NCBI GenBank assembly: GCA_938002605.1
Contig: CALLAF010000021.1
Span: forward strand, 1-64,000
Reading direction: 5' to 3'
From: an uncultured Paracoccaceae bacterium
GTDB lineage: Bacteria > Pseudomonadota > Alphaproteobacteria > Rhodobacterales > Rhodobacteraceae
Length of the DNA: 64,000 bases
In this document: positions 1-8,424 of the stretch, piece by piece
Layout of the letters: each line of letters opens with the position of its first letter
Numbering within the stretch: the first letter of the stretch is position 1
Notes under the pieces: model-generated
Databases searched by the model: none
What the model was told of the DNA's origin: nothing
Seen by the model: the letters and a program-made list of their open reading frames with translations, nothing else
Translations under genes and position numbers: made by a program

Positions 1-155
1 GATACCACCTCGGTGTCGCGATGCGCCGTAACCCATTTGTTCAGCGTCGATAATCCAACACCCAAATCTGATGCCACTTGTTTGCGCGTCAGCCCACTTG
101 TCAGCGCAATCCGCACCGCGTCAACCCGGAATTCGTCCGTCTGTTTCAATCCCAT
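1..155 (-). CDS. IS3-family transposase OrfA, N-terminal part (cut by window edge)
   Basis: The reverse strand encodes a protein that starts MGLKQTDEFR and continues with a helix-turn-helix (LTRKQVASDLGVGLSTLNKW) before running off the left edge after about 51 residues. This is the N-terminal DNA-binding part of the OrfA protein of IS3-type elements, which is normally made into a DDE transposase by frameshifting into OrfB; OrfB would lie outside the window. The ATG at 155 has a good ribosome binding site (AAAGGAG, 7 bases upstream). The inverted-repeat end of the element should lie shortly to the right, but I could not place it because only one end is visible. Confidence 0.85.
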   Translation of the reverse strand, partial: MGLKQTDEFRVDAVRIALTSGLTRKQVASDLGVGLSTLNKWVTAHRDTEVV

Positions 156-628
156 AGTTCATCTCCTTTGCTGCAATAAATGCTATCAAAGGAGCGGCAT
201 CAAACCGCGACACGTCCAAAAGACGGCGAGGGCAAAAAGAGCTTCCAAGTTACTGCTTCCTATTGATTGCGCTACCAGGTCGTCTGATTGCAGACCCTGC
301 ACCATTACAGGGTCGACCATTGGAGCGACAACGCAAATGTAGCCGCCAACAGACGGCTCGTTAGATCTAGTTCATGGAAACGATCGCGATCCATACTTGA
401 ACTGCGTTCATGATTAGTGTCGAATTTGGTGCACGTCAATATTATTGAACGTCGCTCAAGTTGGCGAACGCAAATCGGTGTGCACTTGCAGCTAATGACC
501 GGTTCGGCGTGCCGCATCGCAGAAAGTCGGCAGTGTCCTGGAGGTCAGCTATGGGCCGTTCGCTACTCCCCAGAAAAACCGCGCAACCCTTCGTATCTAA
601 AATGATACCAATCAAAGGAGGGTTACTC
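156..628. other. Region without a convincing gene, right of the IS element
   Basis: This stretch of about 470 bases has no ORF with a ribosome binding site and a plausible protein. The first part should contain the terminal inverted repeat of the IS3-type element. The rest looks like non-coding remnant DNA of the same mobile region. Confidence 0.5.
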
Positions 629-787
629 ATGCGTATCTTATCAGCCCTAGTAGCGGGCTTTCTTTCATCACCACCACCCAAGGCCGCACTGGCCACGCTC
701 GTCTGGCTAGGCGGGCGCTCGCACCCTGTCATCACCCTGCTCGCCACCCTCGCTATCCTGGCTGCCTGGAGGCAATCCGATGACTGA
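629..787 (+). CDS. Small hydrophobic protein of unknown function (52 aa)
   Basis: The start ATG is preceded by a near-perfect ribosome binding site, AAAGGAGGG at 614-622. The protein begins MRILSALVAGFLSSPPPK and has a second hydrophobic stretch (HPVITLLATLAILAAW), so it may be a small membrane protein with one or two membrane segments. I do not recognise the family. Its stop codon overlaps the start of the next small ORF by 8 bases, so the two are probably translated together. Small overlapping genes of this type are common in prophages and genomic islands, and the IS element on one side and the tRNA on the other fit that origin. The function is unknown. Confidence 0.5.
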   Translation: MRILSALVAGFLSSPPPKAALATLVWLGGRSHPVITLLATLAILAAWRQSDD

Positions 788-959
788 CCTACAGGAGGGC
801 GACGTGGTGGTCATCCGCGCGTCAGAAGACTGGCCAGAGCTTCTGTTCGAGGTCGACGAGGTATTTGAGGATTGCGTCAGTGGCTACTCACTCACGGGGC
901 CACTTACCGGCGTCTATGGTGAACCCGGTTGGGAGTTGATCCTGGGCAAGGCACCGTGA
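780..959 (+). CDS. Small acidic protein of unknown function (59 aa)
   Basis: The ATG at 780 lies inside the last codons of the preceding small ORF (8-base overlap, different frame). The protein begins MTDLQEGDVVVIRASEDWPE, is acidic (many Asp and Glu), and ends in a compact hydrophobic tail (WELILGKAP). The opening resembles a short beta-barrel, as in small SH3-like or phage accessory proteins, but this is only an impression. No family was recognised. Coupling to the upstream hydrophobic protein suggests one two-gene unit of mobile origin. Confidence 0.5.
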   Translation: MTDLQEGDVVVIRASEDWPELLFEVDEVFEDCVSGYSLTGPLTGVYGEPGWELILGKAP

Positions 960-1032
960 CTGGGGCAGCGGTTGGGGCACTTGCGGTGTTATGCTGCCAC
1001 ATTACTATCAATCAACGATGATTAAGAAAGGC

Positions 1033-1107
1033 TGGCTGGGGTGGTAGGATTCGAACCTACGGTGCACGCTACCAAAAAGCGTTGCCTTACCACTTGGCTA
1101 CACCCCA
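1033..1107 (-). tRNA. tRNA-Gln (anticodon TTG)
   Basis: The reverse strand folds into a full cloverleaf. The acceptor stem is TGGGGTG/CACCCCA, the anticodon loop is TTTTGGT with anticodon TTG inside an ACGCT/AGCGT stem, the T-arm is GTAGG TTCGAAT CCTAC, and CCA is encoded at the 3' end (1033-1035). The 3' end faces the mobile region on the left, which is the usual orientation when an island has integrated into the 3' end of a tRNA gene. Confidence 0.95.
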
Positions 1108-1168
1108 TCAGCGAGGCGGTGAATACTGCGAAGGGAGACGGGGTTCAACCCCGTTTTTACAAAAACTG

Positions 1169-2443
1169 CTATTCTTTTAAACTGTCTTCGCGCAGTAGAT
1201 CTTCGGAGCTGTCAAGGTCGCGTTCTGCATCGATAATCCGTGTCAGTGCGGCATCACCTTTGGCCGCAACTGTTTCAACGCCCGTGCTTTCGGCACTTGC
1301 TTGCTTTGTCGGCTCTTTGATCATTTGGATGGCTTGCGTTGCGTCGGGAATCACGATGCCAGCGCCCTGAAGGGCCAATTTGACTTGCCGCAGTGCTTCG
1401 CCTTTGGCGCGCACAAGTGAGCTTTCATTTTGGTTAACCCAGCCCGTCACAACCAGTTCAACGCCTTCGGGATGCAGGGCTTCGATCCAAGTATCTGCGG
1501 CGGGTTCATCCAAGGTAAAGGGCAGCGCCTGTACCGTGTCCGCGATCAGACTGCGGGTGGCCATTAGATCGGCGTCGCGCTCAACCTTGATCGCAAACTT
1601 GAACCGGCGTTCCGCATTCTGGCTGAAATTGATGATTCTGCTTTTGAACACGGTGGCGTTGGGGATGCGAATATGGTTGCCGTCGAACGACAAAAGGATC
1701 GTGGCCCGGCTGGTCAGGCGGATCACCTTGCCCTGATCGCCATTGATTTCCACAGTGTCATTGGGGCGAAATGGTTGCCGGATCGACAGCATGATTGACG
1801 CAATAAAGTTTTCGACCGTGTCACGTACCGCAAAACCAAGCGCCAAGCCGATGATCCCGGCAGCGCCCAAAATCGTCGACAGCAGGGCAGTGGCGTTCAC
1901 AATATCAAGCGCGATCACGATTCCAAAGATCACAAATGCGATGCGCAGCAATTGACGAAATAGTTCGGCAATAAACAGGTTCGGGGCCAGTCGTTCCCAG
2001 GGTTGACGCATCCGTGCGATCGAAAAGCCAACAAAAACCACGAAAGAAAAGATAAGACCGGCAATCAGCGCGAGGGGAAAAAACACAATGAACTGATCGA
2101 TGCGCGCGCGAAACCGTTCGATTGCGGGGTCTAACCGGCGCCCGATGTCCGCAGTTTCAGTCACTTGGTTTTTGACGGCGACGACGCCGGTGATCCCATT
2201 CGCCAAGGTATCCAGCGCGGTGATTTCTGTTGCCGATGTGGCCGTGCCGCGTAGGGTGATCACCCCGTCGTTCACTTGAACTGTCACATCGCTATAGTTG
2301 CCCAATTCAGCAAGAATTTCGCGCATGCGTACCGCGATATCCGCGTCTTGCTGTTCGTAATCAGGTGAGATGCCAGCGGTGCTTTGGGCTGCGGCCGGTA
2401 CGGCAAACGACAGGGCAAAAATCAGAAATACAAAAATGCGCAT
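1169..2443 (-). CDS. BON-domain mechanosensitive channel (MscS family)
   Basis: This 424-residue protein has a signal peptide (about residues 1-19, ending in PAAAQ), a periplasmic BON domain (about 30-95, with VTVQVNDGVITLRG), then three membrane segments (about 115-210) and the MscS beta domain (LGFAVRDTVENFIASIML followed by RQPFRPNDTVEINGDQG). MscS proteins form heptameric inner-membrane channels that open under membrane tension during hypo-osmotic shock. The BON domain is thought to bind phospholipids or associate with the envelope. The C-terminal tail (about 60 residues) is acidic and probably cytoplasmic. The gene stands alone between the tRNA and kdsA. The fold assignment is secure; gating properties cannot be read from sequence. 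Confidence 0.9.
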   Translation of the reverse strand: MRIFVFLIFALSFAVPAAAQSTAGISPDYEQQDADIAVRMREILAELGNYSDVTVQVNDGVITLRGTATSATEITALDTLANGITGVVAVKNQVTETADIGRRLDPAIERFRARIDQFIVFFPLALIAGLIFSFVVFVGFSIARMRQPWERLAPNLFIAELFRQLLRIAFVIFGIVIALDIVNATALLSTILGAAGIIGLALGFAVRDTVENFIASIMLSIRQPFRPNDTVEINGDQGKVIRLTSRATILLSFDGNHIRIPNATVFKSRIINFSQNAERRFKFAIKVERDADLMATRSLIADTVQALPFTLDEPAADTWIEALHPEGVELVVTGWVNQNESSLVRAKGEALRQVKLALQGAGIVIPDATQAIQMIKEPTKQASAESTGVETVAAKGDAALTRIIDAERDLDSSEDLLREDSLKE

Positions 2444-2511
2444 AGAATCCGTCCAAAGAATAACTCTGGTCGATCCTATGAAGATGATGTGCGCGGGAAA
2501 AGCCCTAAATT

Positions 2512-3345
2512 TTAGACGCGTAGCGGGTCAGCCTTGGCCAACGCATCAAAGCCCATCAGGCTTTTGACCAGCGCATCCATGTTTTCGAGTGCGATCATAT
2601 TCGGCCCGTCAGAAGGGGCGTTGTCGGGATCTTCGTGGGTTTCGATAAACACGGCCGCAATGCCAAGCGACACAGCGGCGCGCGCCATAACAGGTGCAAA
2701 TTCGCGCTGCCCGCCAGATGATCCGCCCATTCCGCCAGGTTGTTGCACCGAATGGGTCGCGTCCATCACAACGGGATAGCCGCTGCGCGCCATTGTCGGC
2801 AGCGACCGCATATCAGCGACCAGCGTGTTATAGCCAAACGATGATCCACGTTCGGTGAGCATGATCCGTTTGTTGCCCGTGCTTTCGATTTTGGACACGA
2901 CATTGGGCATATCCCAAGGTGCGAGGAATTGCCCTTTTTTCACATTTATGACGGCACCTGTTTCGCCAGCCGCAAGCAACAGGTCAGTTTGCCGGCACAA
3001 GAACGCGGGGATTTGCATGACGTCGCAGACTTCGGCAACGGTTGCGCAATGTTCGGGCGCGTGGATGTCGGTCAGGACCGGGCAGCCGATGCTGTCTTTG
3101 ACCGATTGCATGACCTTCAGCCCTTCATCCATGCCCAGCCCGCGCACCCCATTTAGCGAAGTGCGGTTGGCCTTGTCGTAGCTGCCTTTGAACACAAATT
3201 GTGCGCCGTGGCGGGCGCAAACCTCGGCCATATGCCCAGCGATCATTTGCGCGTGATCCACGCTTTCGAGCTGGCAAGGGCCAGCGATCAACAGCAAAGG
3301 GGCGTCATTGCTGACGGTGAGTGGTCCAATGTCGACGTTATGCAT
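2512..3345 (-). CDS. kdsA: 3-deoxy-8-phosphooctulonate synthase (KDO-8-P synthase)
   Basis: KdsA condenses phosphoenolpyruvate with arabinose 5-phosphate to give KDO 8-phosphate, the first committed step to KDO for lipid A inner core and some capsule anchors. The 277-residue protein has the family length and motifs: AGPCQLES near the N-terminus, FKGSYDKANRTS, and DATHSVQQPGG. I chose the ATG at 3345, which overlaps the stop of kpsE by one base (TGATG); a TTG one codon upstream is also possible. Position as last gene of kpsT-kpsE-kdsA suggests that KDO production is tied to capsule export, because exported group-2 type capsules are anchored through a KDO linker. Confidence 0.95.
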   Translation of the reverse strand: MHNVDIGPLTVSNDAPLLLIAGPCQLESVDHAQMIAGHMAEVCARHGAQFVFKGSYDKANRTSLNGVRGLGMDEGLKVMQSVKDSIGCPVLTDIHAPEHCATVAEVCDVMQIPAFLCRQTDLLLAAGETGAVINVKKGQFLAPWDMPNVVSKIESTGNKRIMLTERGSSFGYNTLVADMRSLPTMARSGYPVVMDATHSVQQPGGMGGSSGGQREFAPVMARAAVSLGIAAVFIETHEDPDNAPSDGPNMIALENMDALVKSLMGFDALAKADPLRV

Positions 3346-4895
3346 CAAGAGCTTACCTGTTCGCGAAGGATTGAGACGGTGATAGAGATAAGAAGGTAAA
3401 TACCCGAGAAGATCAGCAAAGCCAGCAATGTGTTTTCAAATGCGCGGGGGTATGCCGCCTCATCTGGGATCACCGGGTTCACGCTTTGCGACAGATAGCG
3501 GACCTGCCGGTTTGCTTCGATCCGGGCGGTTTCCATCTGCGTGAGCGCCTGCTGCACCATCGCCGTTTGGAAATTGTAGTTTTCTTCAGCCACGCGCAAT
3601 TCTGTATTGCGCACCGCAAGCGATAGACCGTCGCCGACGGACCCGGTTAATTCTTGCCGCAACTCTGCGATCAACGCGTCAATATTTGCGATTTGGTTCC
3701 GAAGGGCCTGTACTTGAATTTCGCTGGGTCGGTCGACGTTCAGGCGCGATTGCAACACAAGGCTTAACTGTTGGCGTTCGCTTTCGAGCGCGTTGATCTG
3801 GCCCATGCGGGCCCCCGATTCACTGCCCGCATCGATTTGTTGCATGCTCTCTTGTAACGCGAGCCAAACCGCCAGTGCTTCGGCGCGACGGGCTTCGGCA
3901 TCTTCGTAGCTTTGCAATGCGCCGCGCATTTGGTCGGTACGCAAACGCCCTGTCAGTTGATCAACCTGTTCTTCGGCGTAAGCAATCAGAGCGGTTGAGA
4001 ATTCGTAGCTGGTAACAGGATCGGCGGCGATAACCTCCATCTTGATGATGCCTTCGGTGGGATCATAGCTGATGCGGACGTGGTCAGTGTAAAGTTTAAA
4101 GGTCTCTTCGTTTGTCGCGTCGGCTGGGAGGCGTTGAATGGAATCAATGTTTTCGTCGCTATAATGTTCTTTGAACCCGTGATCAGCGTCTAGCCGCAAT
4201 AATGCCTCGCGCGAAGCCAGATAGGATTGCACGGCAATACTGTCTTGTTGCGTTGCTATCGACGTGCCTTGAAACAGGGTGGATAGGCCACCGGGCGCAG
4301 CGGACGCCGATTGTGCCTGCTGGATGACGATTTCGGACTTTGTCGCGTACATCGGGGTCGCCATCGTGTAAAAATACCAACCTGTCATAAAGGTTGGCAG
4401 AAACACGAAAAACGCAAGCCGCGTGAACATCAGCAGCATTTTGCGCCGCCGTCTGCGTGCGATGTCGATTTGAATTTGGCGGATTTCCGCAGCATGCTCG
4501 GGGTTCATTTTGAGCCCGTTTTGCGTGCTGACCTGCGCGCTGTGGCGGCGGTTTACCTTTTGCGGCAGTTGAATTTGCCCTTGTTCGCCCTCGTTTTGGC
4601 TGCCCTCTGGCATGACTAATTCAAGAACCGATTTTTGTTGAAACGGATCGATCCCCGCTGCTCGCAATTGACGGACGGCGTCAAATTCAGACGAAAACGT
4701 CAGCCCGCGTTTTTGCGCAACGCGGCGCGCCATCCGCAGTTGACGTGCGGTCAAACCTTCGTTCCGGATCGCATCGATTTGGGCATCTAGGTCGTCAGGG
4801 GCTGTATCGGCAGCCGGTTCTTGTGGCGCGGCTTGCGTCGCAGAATCTGCGCCGCGCCGAATGCGAAACCGTTTGACCTTGGGATTAGTACTCAT
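3345..4895 (-). CDS. kpsE: Capsule polysaccharide export inner-membrane protein (KpsE/BexC/CtrB family)
   Basis: KpsE-type polysaccharide co-polymerases span the periplasm and link the ABC exporter to the outer-membrane export channel. The protein has a membrane segment at about residues 160-180, a large periplasmic domain with the typical opening YATKSEIVIQQAQS, long coiled-coil stretches, and a second membrane segment at the C-terminus (about 490-510). At 516 residues it is longer than the usual ~380, because of a charged cytoplasmic N-terminal extension of ~160 residues (ITARQLRMARR-like helices, many Arg). The ATG at 4895 overlaps kpsT by 11 bases and gives a start MSTNPKVKRFR; a longer start is less likely. 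It is probably co-translated with kpsT. Confidence 0.88.
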   Translation of the reverse strand: MSTNPKVKRFRIRRGADSATQAAPQEPAADTAPDDLDAQIDAIRNEGLTARQLRMARRVAQKRGLTFSSEFDAVRQLRAAGIDPFQQKSVLELVMPEGSQNEGEQGQIQLPQKVNRRHSAQVSTQNGLKMNPEHAAEIRQIQIDIARRRRRKMLLMFTRLAFFVFLPTFMTGWYFYTMATPMYATKSEIVIQQAQSASAAPGGLSTLFQGTSIATQQDSIAVQSYLASREALLRLDADHGFKEHYSDENIDSIQRLPADATNEETFKLYTDHVRISYDPTEGIIKMEVIAADPVTSYEFSTALIAYAEEQVDQLTGRLRTDQMRGALQSYEDAEARRAEALAVWLALQESMQQIDAGSESGARMGQINALESERQQLSLVLQSRLNVDRPSEIQVQALRNQIANIDALIAELRQELTGSVGDGLSLAVRNTELRVAEENYNFQTAMVQQALTQMETARIEANRQVRYLSQSVNPVIPDEAAYPRAFENTLLALLIFSGIYLLISITVSILREQVSS

Positions 4896-5532
4896 ATGCG
4901 GCCTTTGCCTCTTCCAAAGTGTCAAACAGGTAGAGCTGACCGTTCTTCAAAACAGCCGCAGAGCGGACAAAGCGTTCAAGCGTGGCCGGTTGGTGCGACA
5001 CGATAATCATCGTCGTTGTTTCCAAGCGTTCGCGTAAGATTTCGCCAGCCTTGCGGTTAAATTCAGCGTCGGTCGATCCCGGCATCCCTTCGTCGATCAG
5101 ATAGATGTCGAAATCAAGCGCGAGCATCAACGCAAATGAAAACCGCGATTTCATCCCGCTGGAATAGACCCCAACAGGCATGTCAAAATATTCCTCCAAC
5201 CCGCACAGCCAGCGGCAATAGGCTTCGACATAGTCGGGGTCCAACCCATAAAGCCGCGCGATATAGCGACAGTTTTCATTGGCGGTAAGGCTTTGCACCA
5301 CGCCGCCCATGAACCCCAACGGGAACGAAATGCGGCAGTTGCGTGTGATCCGCCCTTCGTCCGGTTTTTCAAGCCCAGCCATCATATTGATCAGTGTGGT
5401 TTTCCCGGTGCCGTTTGGCGCAAGAATGCCAAGCGAATGCCCAAGTTCAACGCGGAACGAGGCACGATCAAGGATCACCTTGCGCTGGGTGCCTGTCCAA
5501 AACGATTTACTGACTTGTGCAAATTCGAGCAT
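4885..5532 (-). CDS. kpsT: Capsule export ABC transporter ATP-binding protein (KpsT family)
   Basis: This is the cytoplasmic ATPase of the capsule ABC exporter. The 215-residue protein has a Walker A region APNGTGKTTL (the first Gly of the usual GxxGxGK is Ala), the KpsT-type signature YSSGMKSRFSFAL, Walker B DIYLIDEGMPG and the H-loop VSHQP. The short length and the SSGMKSR signature separate it from ordinary importers. The membrane partner KpsM is not in the window; upstream lies nhaA on the same strand after a 134-base gap, so kpsT starts this operon (kpsT-kpsE-kdsA). kpsM and the glycosyltransferases must be encoded elsewhere. Confidence 0.9.
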   Translation of the reverse strand: MLEFAQVSKSFWTGTQRKVILDRASFRVELGHSLGILAPNGTGKTTLINMMAGLEKPDEGRITRNCRISFPLGFMGGVVQSLTANENCRYIARLYGLDPDYVEAYCRWLCGLEEYFDMPVGVYSSGMKSRFSFALMLALDFDIYLIDEGMPGSTDAEFNRKAGEILRERLETTTMIIVSHQPATLERFVRSAAVLKNGQLYLFDTLEEAKAAYEY

Positions 5533-5666
5533 CTGATTCCCACGGCGCCCCGATAAGGGTTTGGTCGATCGTGACCGAAAAAGGTTAATGCCCGGTCACG
5601 ACCAACGCCTTATGATACAGTATCGCTAAATTGCGTCGAAAATACAGCATGATCTGCGCATGTATT

Positions 5667-6950
5667 CTAGCCGTGCTGCTTTTGTACCTTTGTCAGCTTG
5701 CCAGCGGCGATCGAAACGACCGCGGCAAAGAAGCTAAACAGTGCGCCCATTTTCGCAGCGTCTTGCACAGGCACATCGCCCAGCATCACCGCGCTATCAA
5801 AGGCGACGGCGGCAATAAACAGCGAAACCGTAAAGCCAATCGCAGCCACACAGCCGATTACGACCAAGTCAATGATCCGCATGCCTTCTGGCAGCCCGAG
5901 CCCAAGCGGACGTGCCGCAAACCAGCCAAAGAGCAAGATACCAACAGGTTTCCCGATCAACAGACCTGCAAGGACAAGCCACGTTGGTGAGCCCATGGAC
6001 GAAAATTCGACACCGGCATTTAGCAGTCCGAAGAAGAAAAGAACGATTTCGACCGGGTGTTTGAGAATGTGCTCGATGTGGTTCAAAAGGTCGGTCAGGT
6101 ACTGCTCTGCTTCGGCAAAGATACCAAACGCGCGGTCCGCATGTGGGATCGTTGGCACGATTGGAAGCAGACCAAGGGCCGGGTGAATACCGGCTTCTTG
6201 GAAGCCGTACCAGCTTGCTGCGGCTGCAACCAGATATGGCCAGAACGACAGTTTGTTACGGACCCAAGTTGAATTCGGGCGCATTTCTTTGCCGCGATCC
6301 AATTGGCGCGGCAGGCGGTTAAAGAAGTAAAAGACCGCGATTGCAGCGAAGACTGACAGCAACAACCATTCTGGAGATAGTTCGCCTGATGGATAGAAGA
6401 CCGCAATGATGATAAGCCCTGCCGCATCATCCGCAATTGCCAAAAGCAGCAAGAACCGCACAGCTGGGTGGCCCGCACCAAACACGAGACGGCCCACAAG
6501 ATAGCTAAATGCGATGTCGGTTGCCGTTGGGATTGCCCACCCGTTTGCAACCGCGTCATATGTTTCTGATCCGAGAAGCAACGCAAGTCCGAGATAAACC
6601 GCGACCGGGCCGACCATACCGCCAACCGTCGCGAACAGCGGTGTTGCTGCCTTTTTGCCGCGTAGGCTGCCGTTTTTCAAAATAACGGCTTCCCAGACTT
6701 CTTTTGCGGCGATCGCAAAGAAGAAAGCCATCAGCACATCGTTCACCAGGTACTCTAATGTTAATGACCGATATTCTATGTGCCCATTTGCATCATAATG
6801 CGCATGTCCAACCCATGAATCGTGGATCAATTCAAGTTCGACAAAGTGGTGATAGCTTGTGGCATCTATATTCGCCCAAACAAGCGCGATGCCTGCCCCG
6901 ATGATCAACAAAAGTGAGTAGTTTGTTAGAAAATTCCAGACGCGATACAT
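5667..6950 (-). CDS. nhaA: Na+/H+ antiporter NhaA family
   Basis: NhaA exchanges internal Na+ (or Li+) for external protons across the inner membrane, which is important for sodium and pH homeostasis in a marine bacterium. The 427-residue protein is fully hydrophobic with about 11-12 membrane segments. It keeps the family core: PTATDIAFSYLVGRL (equivalent to the Asp133 region) and LAIADDAAGLIIIA (equivalent to the ion-binding Asp pair). The substitution of the E. coli ALIDD context by AIADDAAGL places it in a divergent NhaA subgroup. I chose the ATG at 6950 (GGGGGA just upstream); an in-frame start at 7004 would add 18 unusual Cys-containing residues. Confidence 0.9.
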   Translation of the reverse strand: MYRVWNFLTNYSLLLIIGAGIALVWANIDATSYHHFVELELIHDSWVGHAHYDANGHIEYRSLTLEYLVNDVLMAFFFAIAAKEVWEAVILKNGSLRGKKAATPLFATVGGMVGPVAVYLGLALLLGSETYDAVANGWAIPTATDIAFSYLVGRLVFGAGHPAVRFLLLLAIADDAAGLIIIAVFYPSGELSPEWLLLSVFAAIAVFYFFNRLPRQLDRGKEMRPNSTWVRNKLSFWPYLVAAAASWYGFQEAGIHPALGLLPIVPTIPHADRAFGIFAEAEQYLTDLLNHIEHILKHPVEIVLFFFGLLNAGVEFSSMGSPTWLVLAGLLIGKPVGILLFGWFAARPLGLGLPEGMRIIDLVVIGCVAAIGFTVSLFIAAVAFDSAVMLGDVPVQDAAKMGALFSFFAAVVSIAAGKLTKVQKQHG

Positions 6951-7040
6951 GCTGTCCCCCAGTTTACTTGTCCCGCAATTACCGCAAAGGTGCGAAGGCA
7001 TCAAGCGTGAGGCAAATTAACTTGTTGTGAGCGCGCGGTT

Positions 7041-7655
7041 TTGCGAAGTCTAGGCTGGGAGAGTGAGAAGTTGGGCCTCAGGCAAGACATATTATCCTGT
7101 AAATTATGCGCTGATCGGTTTGCACTGACCCAGACGTCGCATAACCCGCGGCCTATCGTTTGGCTCGATGCTGCACCGCGCATATTGATCGCTGGCCAAG
7201 CGCCGGGGCTGCGTGTGCATGAAGCCGGCAAACCGTTTTGGGACCGCTCCGGTGATCGGTTGCGCGATTGGTTAGGGCTTGATCACGAGGCATTTTACGA
7301 TGTCACAAAGATTGCGATTGTGCCGATGGCGTTTTGCTTTCCGGGCTACAATGCGGCGGGGTCGGACCTGCCCCCGCCGAAAATTTGTGCCGACACATGG
7401 CACAAAAAGGTGATGGCCCATCTTGGTGAAGTGCCTTTAACGCTGGTTATTGGCGGTCATGCGCAGCGCTGGCATTTGCAGAGCCGCGGCAGTGTGACTG
7501 ACACAGTCGCCAGTTGGCGTGACTATGCACCACGCGTGTTTCCCTTGCCTCATCCGTCGTGGCGCAATACCGGGTGGTTAAAGAAAAACCAATGGTTTGA
7601 GACCGACCTGCTGCCTGCGCTGCGGGCCCAAGTGAAAGACGTGTTAGATGACTGA
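7041..7655 (+). CDS. Uracil-DNA glycosylase family protein
   Basis: The protein belongs to the uracil-DNA glycosylase superfamily. It shows the motif-1 region GQAPGLRVHEAGKPFWDRSG and the C-terminal motif LPHPSWRN, which corresponds to the HPS motif that contacts the base and DNA. A CxxC pair near the N-terminus (CKLCADRF) is typical of this HI0220-like subgroup, but the four cysteines of the iron-sulphur families 4 and 5 are not all present. The likely role is removal of a damaged or deaminated base. The start is uncertain: there is no ATG, and TTG at 7041 or TTG at 7071 (after GGGAG) are the options. Its stop overlaps the SseB-like gene by 8 bases. Confidence 0.82.
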   Translation: MRSLGWESEKLGLRQDILSCKLCADRFALTQTSHNPRPIVWLDAAPRILIAGQAPGLRVHEAGKPFWDRSGDRLRDWLGLDHEAFYDVTKIAIVPMAFCFPGYNAAGSDLPPPKICADTWHKKVMAHLGEVPLTLVIGGHAQRWHLQSRGSVTDTVASWRDYAPRVFPLPHPSWRNTGWLKKNQWFETDLLPALRAQVKDVLDD

Positions 7656-8424
7656 TCTCGATACGGCCCATGCGGCCATGGAAGCCGCCCCCGAAGACGA
7701 TGCCGCGCGTTTGCGGTTTTATGAAAGGCTTGCAGATACCGAACTGTTCATGCTGCTGACCGCAGAAGCCCAAGGTGACCAAGTTCTTCCTGAACTGTTT
7801 GAAATCGAAGATCAGCGTTTCGCGCTTGTGTTCGACCGCGAAGAACGGCTTGCAGACTTTGTGGGCCGTGCGGCCCCTTATGCCGGGGTGCCCGGGCGCG
7901 GGCTGGTGCAAATGCTGTCCGGGCAGGGGGTAGGGCTGGCTTTGAACTTAGAGGTCGCCCCATCTGCAATGCTGATCCCCGCAGAGGCCGTGGATTGGTT
8001 AGTGCAAACCCTGTCACATGCGCCCGATGAAACCGAGGCCCGTCTGACCGAAATCAACGCACCCGGCGGCCTGCCCGAAGAGGTTGTGCTAGGGCTTGAC
8101 CGGAAACTCGCGATTGCCGCGGGTATGGCAAAATCTGCCTATCTGGCGGCAGCCACATATGAGGGTGGGGCGACAGGGCATGTCTTGGCTTTTATCGATG
8201 CAACGCCGGGCGCAGAACAAGCGCTGGCCAATGCGGCAAGCGAAGTGCTGACCTTTTCGGGGATCGAAGCGGGGGTAATGGATGTGATGTTTGTGCGGGC
8301 CAGCGATCCGCTCGCGGCACATCTGGCCAAGGTCGGGCTGCGTTTTGATCTACCTGAACCCGAAACACCACATGTGCCCGGCGCCCCCGGAATGGACCCG
8401 GCAAAACCGCCCAAGCTGCATTAG
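7648..8424 (+). CDS. SseB family protein
   Basis: The 258-residue soluble protein has the N-terminal SseB domain (FYERLADTELFMLL..., then VFDREERLADF), which is a small regulatory-looking fold named after E. coli SseB (enhanced serine sensitivity). The biochemical function of the family is not established. It starts at an ATG inside the last codons of the glycosylase gene, so the pair is likely one transcript. Its stop overlaps the stop of the convergent reductase gene (bases 8421-8424), so no terminator separates them. Confidence 0.82.
   Translation: MTDLDTAHAAMEAAPEDDAARLRFYERLADTELFMLLTAEAQGDQVLPELFEIEDQRFALVFDREERLADFVGRAAPYAGVPGRGLVQMLSGQGVGLALNLEVAPSAMLIPAEAVDWLVQTLSHAPDETEARLTEINAPGGLPEEVVLGLDRKLAIAAGMAKSAYLAAATYEGGATGHVLAFIDATPGAEQALANAASEVLTFSGIEAGVMDVMFVRASDPLAAHLAKVGLRFDLPEPETPHVPGAPGMDPAKPPKLH

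Noticed and set aside
13-342. 109-residue ORF on the plus strand at the left edge
   Set aside because: It is antisense to the IS3-type transposase gene, which has a clear helix-turn-helix and ribosome binding site on the other strand.
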